Source: Kineosporia rhizophila
GTDB taxonomy: Bacteria > Actinomycetota > Actinomycetes > Actinomycetales > Kineosporiaceae
DNA: 64,000 nucleotides
NCBI RefSeq assembly: GCF_021277265.1
Contig: NZ_JAJSOH010000010.1
Location: forward strand, 124,001-188,000
Direction: 5' to 3'
The notes under the pieces were generated by a model. The model was not told where the DNA came from. It worked only from the letters and a program-made list of their open reading frames with translations, and made no database searches. The translations under genes were made by a program, and so were the position numbers. Shown here piece by piece: positions 25,740-33,916 of this stretch (its first letter is position 1; each line of letters starts with the position of its first letter).

Positions 25740-26108
25740 GTGAGCAACCTGGACACCGTCCTCAAGGAAGCCATGCAGATCGATGGCGCCATCGGCGTCG
25801 CCCTGGTCGACTACACCAGCGGGATGACCCTGGGCCAGGCCGGCGGGGCCGTGCTGGACCTCGAGGTCGCCGCCGCCGGCAACACCGAGGTGGTGCGTTC
25901 GGAGCTGCGCACGATGGAGTCGCTGGGGATGCGTGACGGCATCCAGGACATCCTGATCACGCTGACCACCCAGTACCACCTGATCCGGCTGATCACCGGC
26001 CAGTCCGGGGCCGGCCTGTTCCTCTACCTGGCCCTGGACAAGCAGCGGGCCAACCTGGCCCTGGCCCGGCACAAGCTGGCCAACCTGGAGCGCACCATCC
26101 AGATCTGA
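25740..26108 (+). CDS. Roadblock/LC7-like small signalling protein, copy 1
   Basis: 122 residues from the GTG at 25740. One Roadblock/LC7 alpha-beta domain: LKEAMQIDGAIGVALVDYTSGMTLGQAGG, then DLEVAAAGNTEVVRSELRTMESL, then DILITLTTQYHLIRLITGQSGAGLFLYLALDKQRANLALARHKLANLER. Relatives of this fold (MglB, conservon CvnB) dimerise and regulate small GTPases or sit beside sensor kinases. No GTPase is encoded here. About 80% identical by eye to the protein at 29105, at the other end of a partner-switch cassette; the two probably arose by duplication and may heterodimerise. Confidence 0.85.
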   Translation: MSNLDTVLKEAMQIDGAIGVALVDYTSGMTLGQAGGAVLDLEVAAAGNTEVVRSELRTMESLGMRDGIQDILITLTTQYHLIRLITGQSGAGLFLYLALDKQRANLALARHKLANLERTIQI

Positions 26109-26121
26109 GCCGGGCTTCGTC

Positions 26122-26709
26122 TCAGTCCCCGGTCGCCGCGCGCGAGCCTACGTCCCGTAGCTGCTCGAGCAGGCGGCCGGGCGGCTGGTCGGGCACCTCG
26201 GCCCAGACCGTCTTGCGGCCCTCGTGCACGTACCAGCCGGCCTGGGCGGCCATGGTCAGCACCAGCGCCAGCCCACGCCCCCCGGGCTCGTCGCCGGCCA
26301 GTCTCCCCACTCGGAGCTCCTGCTCCGGCGCCGCGTCACTCACGCTGAGCAGCCAGGCGTCGGCGGTGCAGGCCAGTTGCACGGATATCGGCGGCCGGCC
26401 GTGCCGGACCGCGTTGCCGGCCAGTTCACTGAAAACCAGCTCGACCCGGCGGGCCACCTCGGCCATCACCGGGGATCCGGCGGGCAGAGGCAGCGGGACC
26501 TCCCGGTGGCACCGCGCGAGGAGGGACTCCCGCACCGCCGCCATACCGGTGAGGCCGTTCAGGGGCCAGGCCCCGAGCTGCTGACGGATCAAGTCGGGCG
26601 GTCGATTGCGCACCAGGATCGGGATGTCGACGCTCCCTGATTGGTAGGGGCGTCGGGCTCGGCCGGGCGGGACGCGGAAGACCTCGCCCCTCCCGGGGTC
26701 CGGCCTCAT
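26122..26709 (-). CDS. HATPase_c anti-sigma-factor-type serine kinase (RsbW/SpoIIAB-like)
   Basis: 195 residues from ATG 26709. N-terminal 75 residues of unclear role, then a GHKL ATPase domain. The N-box is ELVFSELAGNAVRHG (E95, N99), the G1-like box SVSDAAPEQ (D125), and the Gly-rich lid EPGGRGLALVLTMA (about 141-153). This class phosphorylates a STAS antagonist or sequesters a sigma factor. It lies next to a STAS gene (59 bases) with the same orientation. No sigma factor gene is adjacent, so the final target is unknown. Confidence 0.82.
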   Translation of the reverse strand: MRPDPGRGEVFRVPPGRARRPYQSGSVDIPILVRNRPPDLIRQQLGAWPLNGLTGMAAVRESLLARCHREVPLPLPAGSPVMAEVARRVELVFSELAGNAVRHGRPPISVQLACTADAWLLSVSDAAPEQELRVGRLAGDEPGGRGLALVLTMAAQAGWYVHEGRKTVWAEVPDQPPGRLLEQLRDVGSRAATGD

Positions 26710-26768
26710 GCTCCCGACACTAGGGGACGGCTCGACCGACCGCCCGGTGAGCCAGCCGGAGGCAGCGC

Positions 26769-27203
26769 TCAGGGCGTCTCCTGGCCGCCCGGGCTCACTC
26801 GGCCCTCCACCCACTGGAACAGCGGGGCCGCCCCGGCCACGGCGAGCATCTCCTCGACCACCGGCGCCGGGCCGCACAGCTCGGTGGTGCCGCCCTGGGA
26901 GCGCACGGAGGCGGCGATCCGCACCAGGAACGAGATCCCGACCGAGTCGATCATCTCCACGTGCCGGACGTCGACCAGGATCGGCGACTGCTGGTCGACC
27001 GCGTGCCGGCCGGCCTCCTCGAGCTCACCGACCACGCTGATGTCGATCACCCCGCGCAGGAGCACGACCACGGTGCCGTCCTCGTCGTAGACCGAGACGT
27101 CTCCACCGGGCCGGGGGTCGGGCCGCACTCCGGACTCCTCCCGCACAAGTCGAAGGTGTCGTGCCGGCTCCCGGTCCGAAGTGCCGTTGTCAGCCGTGTC
27201 CAT
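26769..27203 (-). CDS. STAS-domain anti-sigma factor antagonist
   Basis: 144 residues from ATG 27203, with GAGGTGG upstream. About 40 disordered residues precede a STAS fold: TVVVLLRGVIDISVVGELEEAGRH, SPILVDVRHVEMIDSVGISFLVR. S87 in the MIDSVG turn aligns with the phosphorylated Ser of SpoIIAA/RsbV. In the standard scheme it is phosphorylated by the HATPase kinase and reactivated by the SpoIIE phosphatase encoded divergently, only 109 bases away. Confidence 0.88.
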   Translation of the reverse strand: MDTADNGTSDREPARHLRLVREESGVRPDPRPGGDVSVYDEDGTVVVLLRGVIDISVVGELEEAGRHAVDQQSPILVDVRHVEMIDSVGISFLVRIAASVRSQGGTTELCGPAPVVEEMLAVAGAAPLFQWVEGRVSPGGQETP

Positions 27204-27312
27204 CCACCTCACTCTAGGAAGCAAGGGCCGAGGTCGCACTACGACCCGAATGCCGTTACCGCCCATACTGTGGGCGTGCAACTCCACGTCCATCGTCGAC
27301 CCCGGCCGTGCC
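27204..27312. promoter_or_regulatory. Divergent promoter region STAS / SpoIIE phosphatase
   Basis: Short divergent gap with a small palindrome CGCCCA (27260-27265) / TGGGCG (27271-27276) around TACTG. It is placed to control both partners of the module. Confidence 0.45.
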
Positions 27313-28926
27313 ATGGTTGAGGTCCCGGACCCCACCGCCGACCGCTTCGGCCCCCTGGTCCGCGACACCCTCGACGTAACCGCAGCCCTGGTCTTCCGGA
27401 CCGCCGATGATCAGTTCCCGCCCGATACGGCCGGGGTCTGGCTGGCCCGGCGGGCGGTCCAGACGGGTGAGCCGGTGGTGGTGAACGACCTCGGCCGACA
27501 CGAGCTCACGCGGCAGCGGGCGTTCTCGGACGGATCCCACATCGCCGCCGGGCTGGCTGTCCCGGTGCAGGACGGCACGCTCACAGTCGGTGCCCTCTGC
27601 GCCCTCGACGCCGCCCCCCGGGCCTGGACCGAGCGGGACATCCACGTCCTCACCGGGCTGGCCGCGGCCTGCTCGGCCGAACTGAGCCTGCGCCGTTCCC
27701 ACGCCGAGGCGGCGGCCCAGCAGCAGCGGGCCGAGACTGCGTGGGCGGACGCCGAGCAGCGCGGCGAACAGGCCCGCCTGGCCCAGCACCGGTCCGAGCT
27801 GGTCACCGTGGCCACCCTGGAGTCGGAGCAGCAGGCCCGGCTGTTGCTGGCCCTGTCCGAGGCACTCGCCGTGACCACCACCGTGGCCAGCGTGGTGAAG
27901 GTGGTGGAGCAGGTAGCGGCCGAGAACCTGGGCGTCGAGACGACCCAGATCGTGCTCGGCGAGGCCCCTGCTGAGGACCGGCCCGGCGGCCCCTGGCTGC
28001 GGCTGCCCCTGTCCGGTGGGGTGAGGGGCACGCTGGCCCTGGGCTGGAGCTCGGCCGACTCCCCCTGGACGGCCTTCGGACAGGAACCGCCCGGGCCGGT
28101 CCAGGAGCGCATCCGGGAGGCCCTCGCAGCCCTGGTGCAGTACACCTCGACCGCCCTCGAGCGGGCGATCCTGCTGGAGGAACGCCGCGACACCGCGACC
28201 ACCCTGCAGCACGCCCTGCTGACCACCCTGCCCGAGCGCGACGACGTGCACCTCGCCGCCCGCTACCTGCCCGCGGCCAGTGCCAACCAGGTGGGTGGCG
28301 ACTGGTACGACGCGGTGGCCCTGCCCACCGAACCCGGGGGCGGGCCGGGCGACCTGGCCGTGATCATCGGCGACATCGCCGGGCACGACATCGAGGCCGC
28401 CGCCACCATGGGCCAGATCCGGAGCCTGCTGCGCGGCCTGCTGGTGGATCGGCCGCAGCCCCCGGCCGAGGTGATGACCCGGCTCGACGCGGCGCTGACA
28501 CACCTGCGGATCGACACCGGTGTGTCTGCTGTGCTGGCCATCCTGTGCCCCTCCCCCGATCGGCCCGGCGCAAAACGCCTGCACTGGGCCAACGCCGGGC
28601 ACCCGCCCCCGCTGCGGGTCACCGGCGCCGGGGTGGCCACTCTGCTCACCCCCGCCCCGGACCTGTTGCTGGGCATGCCCTTCCACCTCGGGCGGACCAC
28701 CCACGAGCTCGACCTCGACCCGGGCGACACGCTGATCCTGCACACCGACGGCCTGGTACAGCGGGCCGGGCGGCGCATCTCGCACGGGCAGGAAAGTCTG
28801 CTCGCGGCGGCCCGGGAACATCACCGCCTCGAACTGCCGGAACTGCTGGACCGGCTGCTGAGCGAACTCGTCGACGAAGGCACCGACGACGACTGCGCGA
28901 TCCTGGCCGTGCGCCTGCCGAGCTGA
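27313..28926 (+). CDS. GAF-containing PP2C/SpoIIE-type serine phosphatase
   Basis: 537 residues from ATG 27313; the true start could be slightly upstream. Domains: GAF (about 1-120), a Gln/Glu/Arg-rich coiled coil (about 120-175), a second GAF-like region (about 180-290) and a PP2C SpoIIE domain (about 305-537). Metal-binding acidic residues are visible in QVGGDWYDAV, VIIGDIAGHDIEAAATM, LHTDGLVQR and GTDDDCAILAV. It should dephosphorylate the STAS protein in response to a signal sensed by the GAF domains. It is followed 178 bases later by the second Roadblock gene on the same strand. Confidence 0.92.
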   Translation: MVEVPDPTADRFGPLVRDTLDVTAALVFRTADDQFPPDTAGVWLARRAVQTGEPVVVNDLGRHELTRQRAFSDGSHIAAGLAVPVQDGTLTVGALCALDAAPRAWTERDIHVLTGLAAACSAELSLRRSHAEAAAQQQRAETAWADAEQRGEQARLAQHRSELVTVATLESEQQARLLLALSEALAVTTTVASVVKVVEQVAAENLGVETTQIVLGEAPAEDRPGGPWLRLPLSGGVRGTLALGWSSADSPWTAFGQEPPGPVQERIREALAALVQYTSTALERAILLEERRDTATTLQHALLTTLPERDDVHLAARYLPAASANQVGGDWYDAVALPTEPGGGPGDLAVIIGDIAGHDIEAAATMGQIRSLLRGLLVDRPQPPAEVMTRLDAALTHLRIDTGVSAVLAILCPSPDRPGAKRLHWANAGHPPPLRVTGAGVATLLTPAPDLLLGMPFHLGRTTHELDLDPGDTLILHTDGLVQRAGRRISHGQESLLAAAREHHRLELPELLDRLLSELVDEGTDDDCAILAVRLPS

Positions 28927-29104
28927 CCGTCTCGGCCGACACGCAGAAACGCCACCGAACCGGCGCTGAACCCGCGCTGCCCCGAGCGGGTGAGACCGCA
29001 GTGTGAGGGCCCAGGTCCCAGGACCAAAGTCCCTACGCAATCCGCGTACACGCGGTCACCGTGAGCAGTGGTTGCCCGTCGGTTCCGTGGAAGGAAAACT
29101 TTTC

Positions 29105-29476
29105 GTGTCCAACATCGAGATCGTCCTCAAGGAAGCCATGCAGATCGACGGCGCCATCGGCGCCGCGCTGGTGGACTACACCAGCGGCATGACCCTCGGC
29201 CAGGCCGGCGGCGGCGGCGGGCTGAACCTCGAGGTGGCGGCCGCGGGCAACACCGAGATCGTCCGCGCCAAGCTGCGCACGATGGAGTCGCTGCGGCTGC
29301 GCGAGAGCATCGAGGACATCCTGATCACCCTCGACACCCAGTACCACCTGATCCGGCTGATCCAGGGCCCCACCGGCAACGGCCTGTTCCTCTACATGGC
29401 CCTGGACAAGCGCCGCGCCAACCTGGCCCTGGCCCGGCACAAGCTGGCCAACCTGGAGCGCACGATCGAGATCTGA
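29105..29476 (+). CDS. Roadblock/LC7-like small signalling protein, copy 2
   Basis: 123 residues from the GTG at 29105, with GGAAGGAAAA upstream. Same single Roadblock fold as copy 1, ending ALDKRRANLALARHKLANLERTIEI. Differences cluster at the N-terminus, in a Gly-rich insertion (GQAGGGGGLNLE) and in the surface segment LRLRESIEDILITLDTQ, while the core and C-terminal helix are nearly unchanged. That pattern suggests a conserved dimer interface and diverged partner surfaces. It ends the cassette; a hairpin follows. Confidence 0.85.
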   Translation: MSNIEIVLKEAMQIDGAIGAALVDYTSGMTLGQAGGGGGLNLEVAAAGNTEIVRAKLRTMESLRLRESIEDILITLDTQYHLIRLIQGPTGNGLFLYMALDKRRANLALARHKLANLERTIEI

Positions 29477-29493
29477 GCACCCGGGCCCGACGA

Positions 29494-29525
29494 AGGGGAC
29501 GGACCGGTCTACCGGCCCGTCCCCT
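29494..29525. terminator. Bidirectional hairpin between Roadblock-2 and the molybdenum hydroxylase operon
   Basis: Arms AGGGGACGGACCGGT (29494-29508) and ACCGGCCCGTCCCCT (29511-29525) pair with one mismatch and a 2-base loop. It lies between convergent genes and probably ends both transcripts. Confidence 0.82.
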
Positions 29526-29542
29526 CCGTCTGCCGGTCGCCC

Positions 29543-31603
29543 TCAGCGCAGAACGTCTTCCAGATGGATCGGCAGGTCCCGGACCCGGACCCCGGTGGCG
29601 TCGTGGACGGCGTTGGCCACCGCGGCCGCGGTGCCGACGATGCCGATCTCGCCGATGCCCTTGGTCCCGGCCCCGCCGAGGTGCTCGTCCCCCTCCTCGA
29701 TCCAGCCGATGTCCACCGCCCCGACGTCGGCACAGGATGCGACGTGGTACGAGGCCAGGTCGCGGTTGAGGTAGTCGCCGAACGCCGGCTCGATCACGCC
29801 CTCCTCGTGCAGGGCCATCGACAGGCCCATCGTCATGCCGCCGAGAAACTGCGACCGCGCGGTGCGGGCGTTGACGATCCGCCCGGCCGCGAACACCCCG
29901 GTCATCCGCGGCACCCGCAGTTCGCCGGTGTCACGGTTCACCCGGACCTCGACGAACTGGGCCCCGTAGGCCCCCCGGGTGTGTTTCTTCCCGAGGGCCT
30001 TGATGTCCTCTGCGGTGTTCGCGGTCACCGACGAAACACCCTGCTCGCGCAGCTGACGGCAGGCCTTGCTGACCGCCCACCCCCACGACCGGGTGCCCAT
30101 CGAGCCACCGGCGATACCGGCCTCCGGCAGGTCGGTGTCGCCGATCAGCATCTTCACCCGCTCGGCGGGCACGTCCAGGGCCTCGGCGGCCAGCTGGCGC
30201 AGCGCGGTGCGCGCGCCGGTGCCGATGTCCGCCGCGTTGATCGCCACGGTGTAGCAACCGTTCCCGTCGGCCGAGGCCCGGGCACTGGCGGGCATCTCGT
30301 AGGTCGGGTAGAACGACGCGGCCACTCCCGACCCGATCAGCCAGCGGCCCTCACGCCGCTCACCGGGAGTGCGCGGCCCCGGCCGCCACCCGAAGCGCCG
30401 GGCCCCCTCCCGCAGGCAGGCCACCAGATTGCGGCTGGAGAACGGGTTCCCGGTCTCCGGGTCGATCTCCGGCTCGTTACGGATGCGCAGTTCCACCGGG
30501 TCCAGGCCGAGTTCGGCGGCCAGCTCGTCGACCGCCGACTCGAAGGCGTAGAAGCCCGGGCACTCCCCCGGTGCGCGCATCCACGACGGCACCGGCACGT
30601 CCAGCCGGGCCAGGCGGTGGCTGGTGCGGCGGTTGGGGGCGGCGTACATCGAACGGGTCGAGACCGCGGTCTGCTCGGCGAACTCCTTCACGGTGGCGGT
30701 CTGTTCGACCACCTCGTGGATGATCGCGTTCAGCCGCCCGTCCCGGTCGGCCCCCAGCCGGATCCGCTGGATCGTCGGCGTCCGGTACCCGACCAGCGAG
30801 AACATCTGCTGCCGGGTGACCGCGAGCTTGACCGGGCGCCCGGTGACCTTCGCGGCCAGGGCGGCCAGCACCACGTTCGGCCGCGGTGTGCCCTTCGACC
30901 CGAATCCGCCGCCCACGTGCGGGTTGAGCACCCGCACCCGGCCCGCGTCCAGCTCGAACAGCCCGGCCAGGGTCTTGCGCACCGGCTGCCCGCCCTGACT
31001 GGAGTCGTGCACGGTGAGCGACCCGTCGTCGGCCCAGATCGCGGTGGTGGCGTGCGGTTCGAGCGGATTGTTGTGCAGGGCGACGGTGGTGTAGGTGTGG
31101 TCGACGCGGACCGGGCTGCGGTCGAACGCCTGGTCCGGCTCGCCCTGTTCGCTGTCGGTCGCGAACGCCGGGTTCACCTTCTCCGGCTTGTACAGCGAGG
31201 CGTGGTCGGGGGTCAGGACGACGTCGTGGTCGAGTTCCTCGTACTGCACCGGCAGGGCGGCCGCCGCCTCCCGGGCCGCCTCCGGAGTCTTCGCCACCAC
31301 CAGGGCCACCAACTGACCGTGGTAGGCCACCTCCGGCGACTGCAGCACGGCCAGCACCGGATCACCGACATCGCCCAGCCGCGGCGCATTCTCGTGCCAG
31401 AGCACGGCGATCACGTCGTCGTCGCGCAGCACGTGGTCGGCGTCCACGGCGAGCACCCGCCCCCGGGCCACCGGCGAGGTCACGATCCAGGCGTAGGCCG
31501 TCCCGCCCGGCTCACCGTGCTCGTAGGCGTAACGGGCCGTTCCGGTGACCTTCTCGACCGACTCGTCGCGGGCCAGCGGCGGGCCGGTCAGGGCGGCGCT
31601 CAC
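29543..31603 (-). CDS. Xanthine dehydrogenase-family molybdopterin-binding subunit (PaoC/YagR-like)
   Basis: 686 residues from the GTG at 31603, with GAGGAGGAAGC upstream; the GTGA overlaps the stop of the FAD subunit by 4 bases. Large catalytic subunit of a three-subunit molybdenum hydroxylase that oxidises aldehydes or N-heterocycles. Visible motifs: KVTGTARYAYEHG at the N-terminus, NPHVGGGFGSKG, the GASMGTRSWG-like AGGSMGTRSWGWA, and the active-site Glu in GTKGIGEIGIVG near the C-terminus. The length fits PaoC-type subunits rather than full XDH. Substrate unknown. Confidence 0.92.
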   Translation of the reverse strand: MSAALTGPPLARDESVEKVTGTARYAYEHGEPGGTAYAWIVTSPVARGRVLAVDADHVLRDDDVIAVLWHENAPRLGDVGDPVLAVLQSPEVAYHGQLVALVVAKTPEAAREAAAALPVQYEELDHDVVLTPDHASLYKPEKVNPAFATDSEQGEPDQAFDRSPVRVDHTYTTVALHNNPLEPHATTAIWADDGSLTVHDSSQGGQPVRKTLAGLFELDAGRVRVLNPHVGGGFGSKGTPRPNVVLAALAAKVTGRPVKLAVTRQQMFSLVGYRTPTIQRIRLGADRDGRLNAIIHEVVEQTATVKEFAEQTAVSTRSMYAAPNRRTSHRLARLDVPVPSWMRAPGECPGFYAFESAVDELAAELGLDPVELRIRNEPEIDPETGNPFSSRNLVACLREGARRFGWRPGPRTPGERREGRWLIGSGVAASFYPTYEMPASARASADGNGCYTVAINAADIGTGARTALRQLAAEALDVPAERVKMLIGDTDLPEAGIAGGSMGTRSWGWAVSKACRQLREQGVSSVTANTAEDIKALGKKHTRGAYGAQFVEVRVNRDTGELRVPRMTGVFAAGRIVNARTARSQFLGGMTMGLSMALHEEGVIEPAFGDYLNRDLASYHVASCADVGAVDIGWIEEGDEHLGGAGTKGIGEIGIVGTAAAVANAVHDATGVRVRDLPIHLEDVLR

Positions 31604-32601
31604 GCTTCCTCCTCGATCCCGGCCAGGGTGCACAGGGCGGCGACGATCAGGTTCTGGCTCAGCCGGACCTTGAACTCGTTGTCCGGCAGCGGTTCGGCGG
31701 CTGCCATCTCGAGTTCGGCGGCCCGGCGGAACTCCTCGGCGCCGGCCACGCGGCCGGTCAGTGCGGTCTCGGCCAGGCGGGCCCGCCAGGGCTTGTGAGC
31801 CACTGCGCCGAGCGCGATCCGGACCTCCTCGACCGTGCCGTCGGCAGTGAGGCTCAGCCCGGCCGCGACCGATCCGACCGCGAACGCGTACGAGGCCCGG
31901 TCTCGAGCCTTGCGGTACAGCGAGTTCTGATGCACAGCAAGCGGACTGGGCAGCTCGACCGCGGTGATCAGGTCGGCCGGGTCGAGAACGGTGTCTCGTG
32001 AGGGGTCTTCACCGGGTGCCCGGTACAGCTCGTTCAGGGCGACCTGCCGGTCCCCGCCCGGGCCGGTGACGTGCACCCGGGCGTCGAGCGCGGCCAGGGC
32101 CACGGCGAAGTCGGACGGATGGGTCGCGATGCAGTGCTCACCGGCGCCGAGGATGGCCAGGTCACGATGGACGCCCGTGCGGGCCGGGCAGCCGGAACCG
32201 GGCTTACGCTTGTTGCACGGTTTGGTCACGTCCTGGAAGTAGAGGCAACGGGTGCGCTGCAACAGGTTTCCGCCCACGGTGGCCAGGTTGCGCAGCTGGC
32301 CGGAGGCACCCGAGAGCAGAGCCTGGGAGAGCATCGGGTAGGCGGTGCGCACCCGCGGGTCGGCGGCGAGGTCGGAGTTGCGTACGACGGCGCCGACCAG
32401 GAGGCCCCCGCCCGCCGTCGCCTCGATCCGGTCCAGATCCAGGCGGGTCACGTCCACCAGCAGATCCGGCGACTCCACCCCCAGGCGCATCAGGTCGACC
32501 AGGTTGGTGCCGCCGCCCAGGAACTTGGCGCCCGGCCGGCCGGCGAGCTGGTCGACGGCCTGACCCGGGGCCTCGGCCACGGCATAGGCGAAAGGCTTCA
32601 T
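31600..32601 (-). CDS. FAD-binding subunit of the molybdenum hydroxylase, with extra 4Fe-4S motif
   Basis: 333 residues. The FAD domain has KFLGGGTNLVDLM (about 26-38), LRNLATVGGNLLQRTRC and HPSDFAVALAAL. The segment between Cys 119, 129, 138 and 157 (RCLYFQD....CNKRKPGSGC...HCIA) matches the 4Fe-4S cluster insertion of E. coli PaoB and 4-hydroxybenzoyl-CoA reductase-type subunits. Electrons would pass from Mo through 2Fe-2S to FAD. It overlaps both neighbours by 4 bases. Confidence 0.92.
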   Translation of the reverse strand: MKPFAYAVAEAPGQAVDQLAGRPGAKFLGGGTNLVDLMRLGVESPDLLVDVTRLDLDRIEATAGGGLLVGAVVRNSDLAADPRVRTAYPMLSQALLSGASGQLRNLATVGGNLLQRTRCLYFQDVTKPCNKRKPGSGCPARTGVHRDLAILGAGEHCIATHPSDFAVALAALDARVHVTGPGGDRQVALNELYRAPGEDPSRDTVLDPADLITAVELPSPLAVHQNSLYRKARDRASYAFAVGSVAAGLSLTADGTVEEVRIALGAVAHKPWRARLAETALTGRVAGAEEFRRAAELEMAAAEPLPDNEFKVRLSQNLIVAALCTLAGIEEEA

Positions 32602-33194
32602 CGCGTTCCTCCCGGCTCGTACCCGGTCTCGATTCCCGGGGCGTGACCGGCTGCGGCCGCGTCGAGCACGGCCGGGACGATGTTGGCGTAGGCGCCGCAG
32701 CGGCACAGATTTCCGCTCATCCGCTCGCGGACCTCGGCCTCGTCGAGCGCGACCGGAACCTCGGGCGGGCCGGATTCGGGCGGGGTGACCGCAGAGGGCC
32801 AGCCGGCCCGGGCCTCGGACAGCACCCCGACCGCCGAGCAGATCTGGCCCGGCGTGCAGTAACCGCACTGGAAGGCGTCCCGGTCGACGAAGGCGCGCTG
32901 CACCGGATGCAGGCTCTCGCCGTCGGCCAGGCCTTCGACGGTGGTGATCTCGCGGCCCTGCGCAGTCACGGCGAGGACCAGGCAGGCGTTCACCCGGCGG
33001 CCGTCCAGCAGCACCGTGCAGGCCCCGCACTGGCCGTGGTCGCACCCCTTCTTCGACCCGGTCAGGTCGAGGTGCTCACGCAGTGCGTCGAGCAGGGAGG
33101 TGCGGTTGTCCAGGGCCAGTTCGTGCTCGGAGCCGTTCACACCGAGACGCACCGTGCTGGTCGTCGACTGGGAGCGGCTGTCCGTCGTCGTCAT
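32598..33194 (-). CDS. 2Fe-2S subunit of the molybdenum hydroxylase (PaoA-like)
   Basis: 198 residues. All eight cluster Cys are visible: plant-type cluster C51, C56, C59 and C71 (GCDHGQCGACT...NAC), and the second cluster C110, C113, C164 and C166 (QCGYCTPGQ...LCRCGA). The start matches family members and there is no Tat signal before the domain, so this complex is probably cytoplasmic, unlike periplasmic PaoABC. First gene of the operon 33194 to 29543. No MocA/PaoD or XdhC-type maturation gene follows here. Confidence 0.93.
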   Translation of the reverse strand: MTTTDSRSQSTTSTVRLGVNGSEHELALDNRTSLLDALREHLDLTGSKKGCDHGQCGACTVLLDGRRVNACLVLAVTAQGREITTVEGLADGESLHPVQRAFVDRDAFQCGYCTPGQICSAVGVLSEARAGWPSAVTPPESGPPEVPVALDEAEVRERMSGNLCRCGAYANIVPAVLDAAAAGHAPGIETGYEPGGTR

Positions 33195-33262
33195 GCGGCG
33201 ACGCTACGGCGCCCGCCGGTGGCCCGCCTCTTGATCATTGAGCTGTCCCTAGAATGGGCCAC

Positions 33263-33847
33263 ATGCCTGCTCTGGTCAGAGATGTGATCCCGGCCGGTTC
33301 GTGGTCCTCGGTGCCACAACCGGGTTTCCGCGGGGAAGGGCTGCTCCTGCGGCCGTGGCGTCACGGTGACGAGCCCTTCCTGCTCGAGGCCTACTCCGAC
33401 CCGGATATCCAGCGGTGGCACGCGCTCGCCCTGGCCGACGAGGCCGAGGCCACGGCCTGGATCGAGCGCAAGAGCGCCGCCTGGGCGGGCGAGACGGCGG
33501 CCGACTGGCTGGTCGAGGGCGAGGGGAAGGCGCTGGGCCGGATCGGGTTCCGGGTGGCCGACCTCAGCCTGGGCGAGGCCGAGGTGGCCTACTGGGTGGC
33601 CCCCGCGGCGCGCAACCAGCAGGTCGCCACCCGCGCCACCCGGGCCCTGACCACCTGGTCGCGGGCCCACGGTCTGCACCGGCTCACGCTGCTGCACTCC
33701 ACCCGCAACGAACCCTCCTGCCGGGTGGCCCAGCGCTGCGGCTTCGCCCTGGAGGGCACGGCCGTGCAGTCGCTTCTGCACAGCGACGGCTGGCACGACA
33801 TGCACCACCACGCGCTGCTTCTGGACTCCACCCACCGATCGGAGTAA
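33263..33847 (+). CDS. GNAT N-acetyltransferase (RimJ/RimL-like)
   Basis: 194 residues from ATG 33263; ATG 33254 is also in frame. The GNAT core is seen in GFRGEGLLLRPWRHGDEPFLLEAYSDPDIQRWH, IGFRVADLSLGEAEVAYWVAPAARNQQVATRAT (acetyl-CoA loop) and HRLTLLHSTRNEPSCRVAQRCGFALEGT. It resembles RimJ/RimL enzymes that acetylate ribosomal protein N-termini, though many relatives act on small molecules. A TAGAAT box 8 bases before the ATG suggests a leaderless or very short leader. It is divergent from the molybdenum hydroxylase operon. Confidence 0.86.
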   Translation: MPALVRDVIPAGSWSSVPQPGFRGEGLLLRPWRHGDEPFLLEAYSDPDIQRWHALALADEAEATAWIERKSAAWAGETAADWLVEGEGKALGRIGFRVADLSLGEAEVAYWVAPAARNQQVATRATRALTTWSRAHGLHRLTLLHSTRNEPSCRVAQRCGFALEGTAVQSLLHSDGWHDMHHHALLLDSTHRSE

Positions 33848-33916
33848 AGGCCGGGGCGCCCGCTGCCGACGACGGGGCTGAGACCCGACGGGGGTCGCGT
33901 CCGATCGGGGGTCGGT

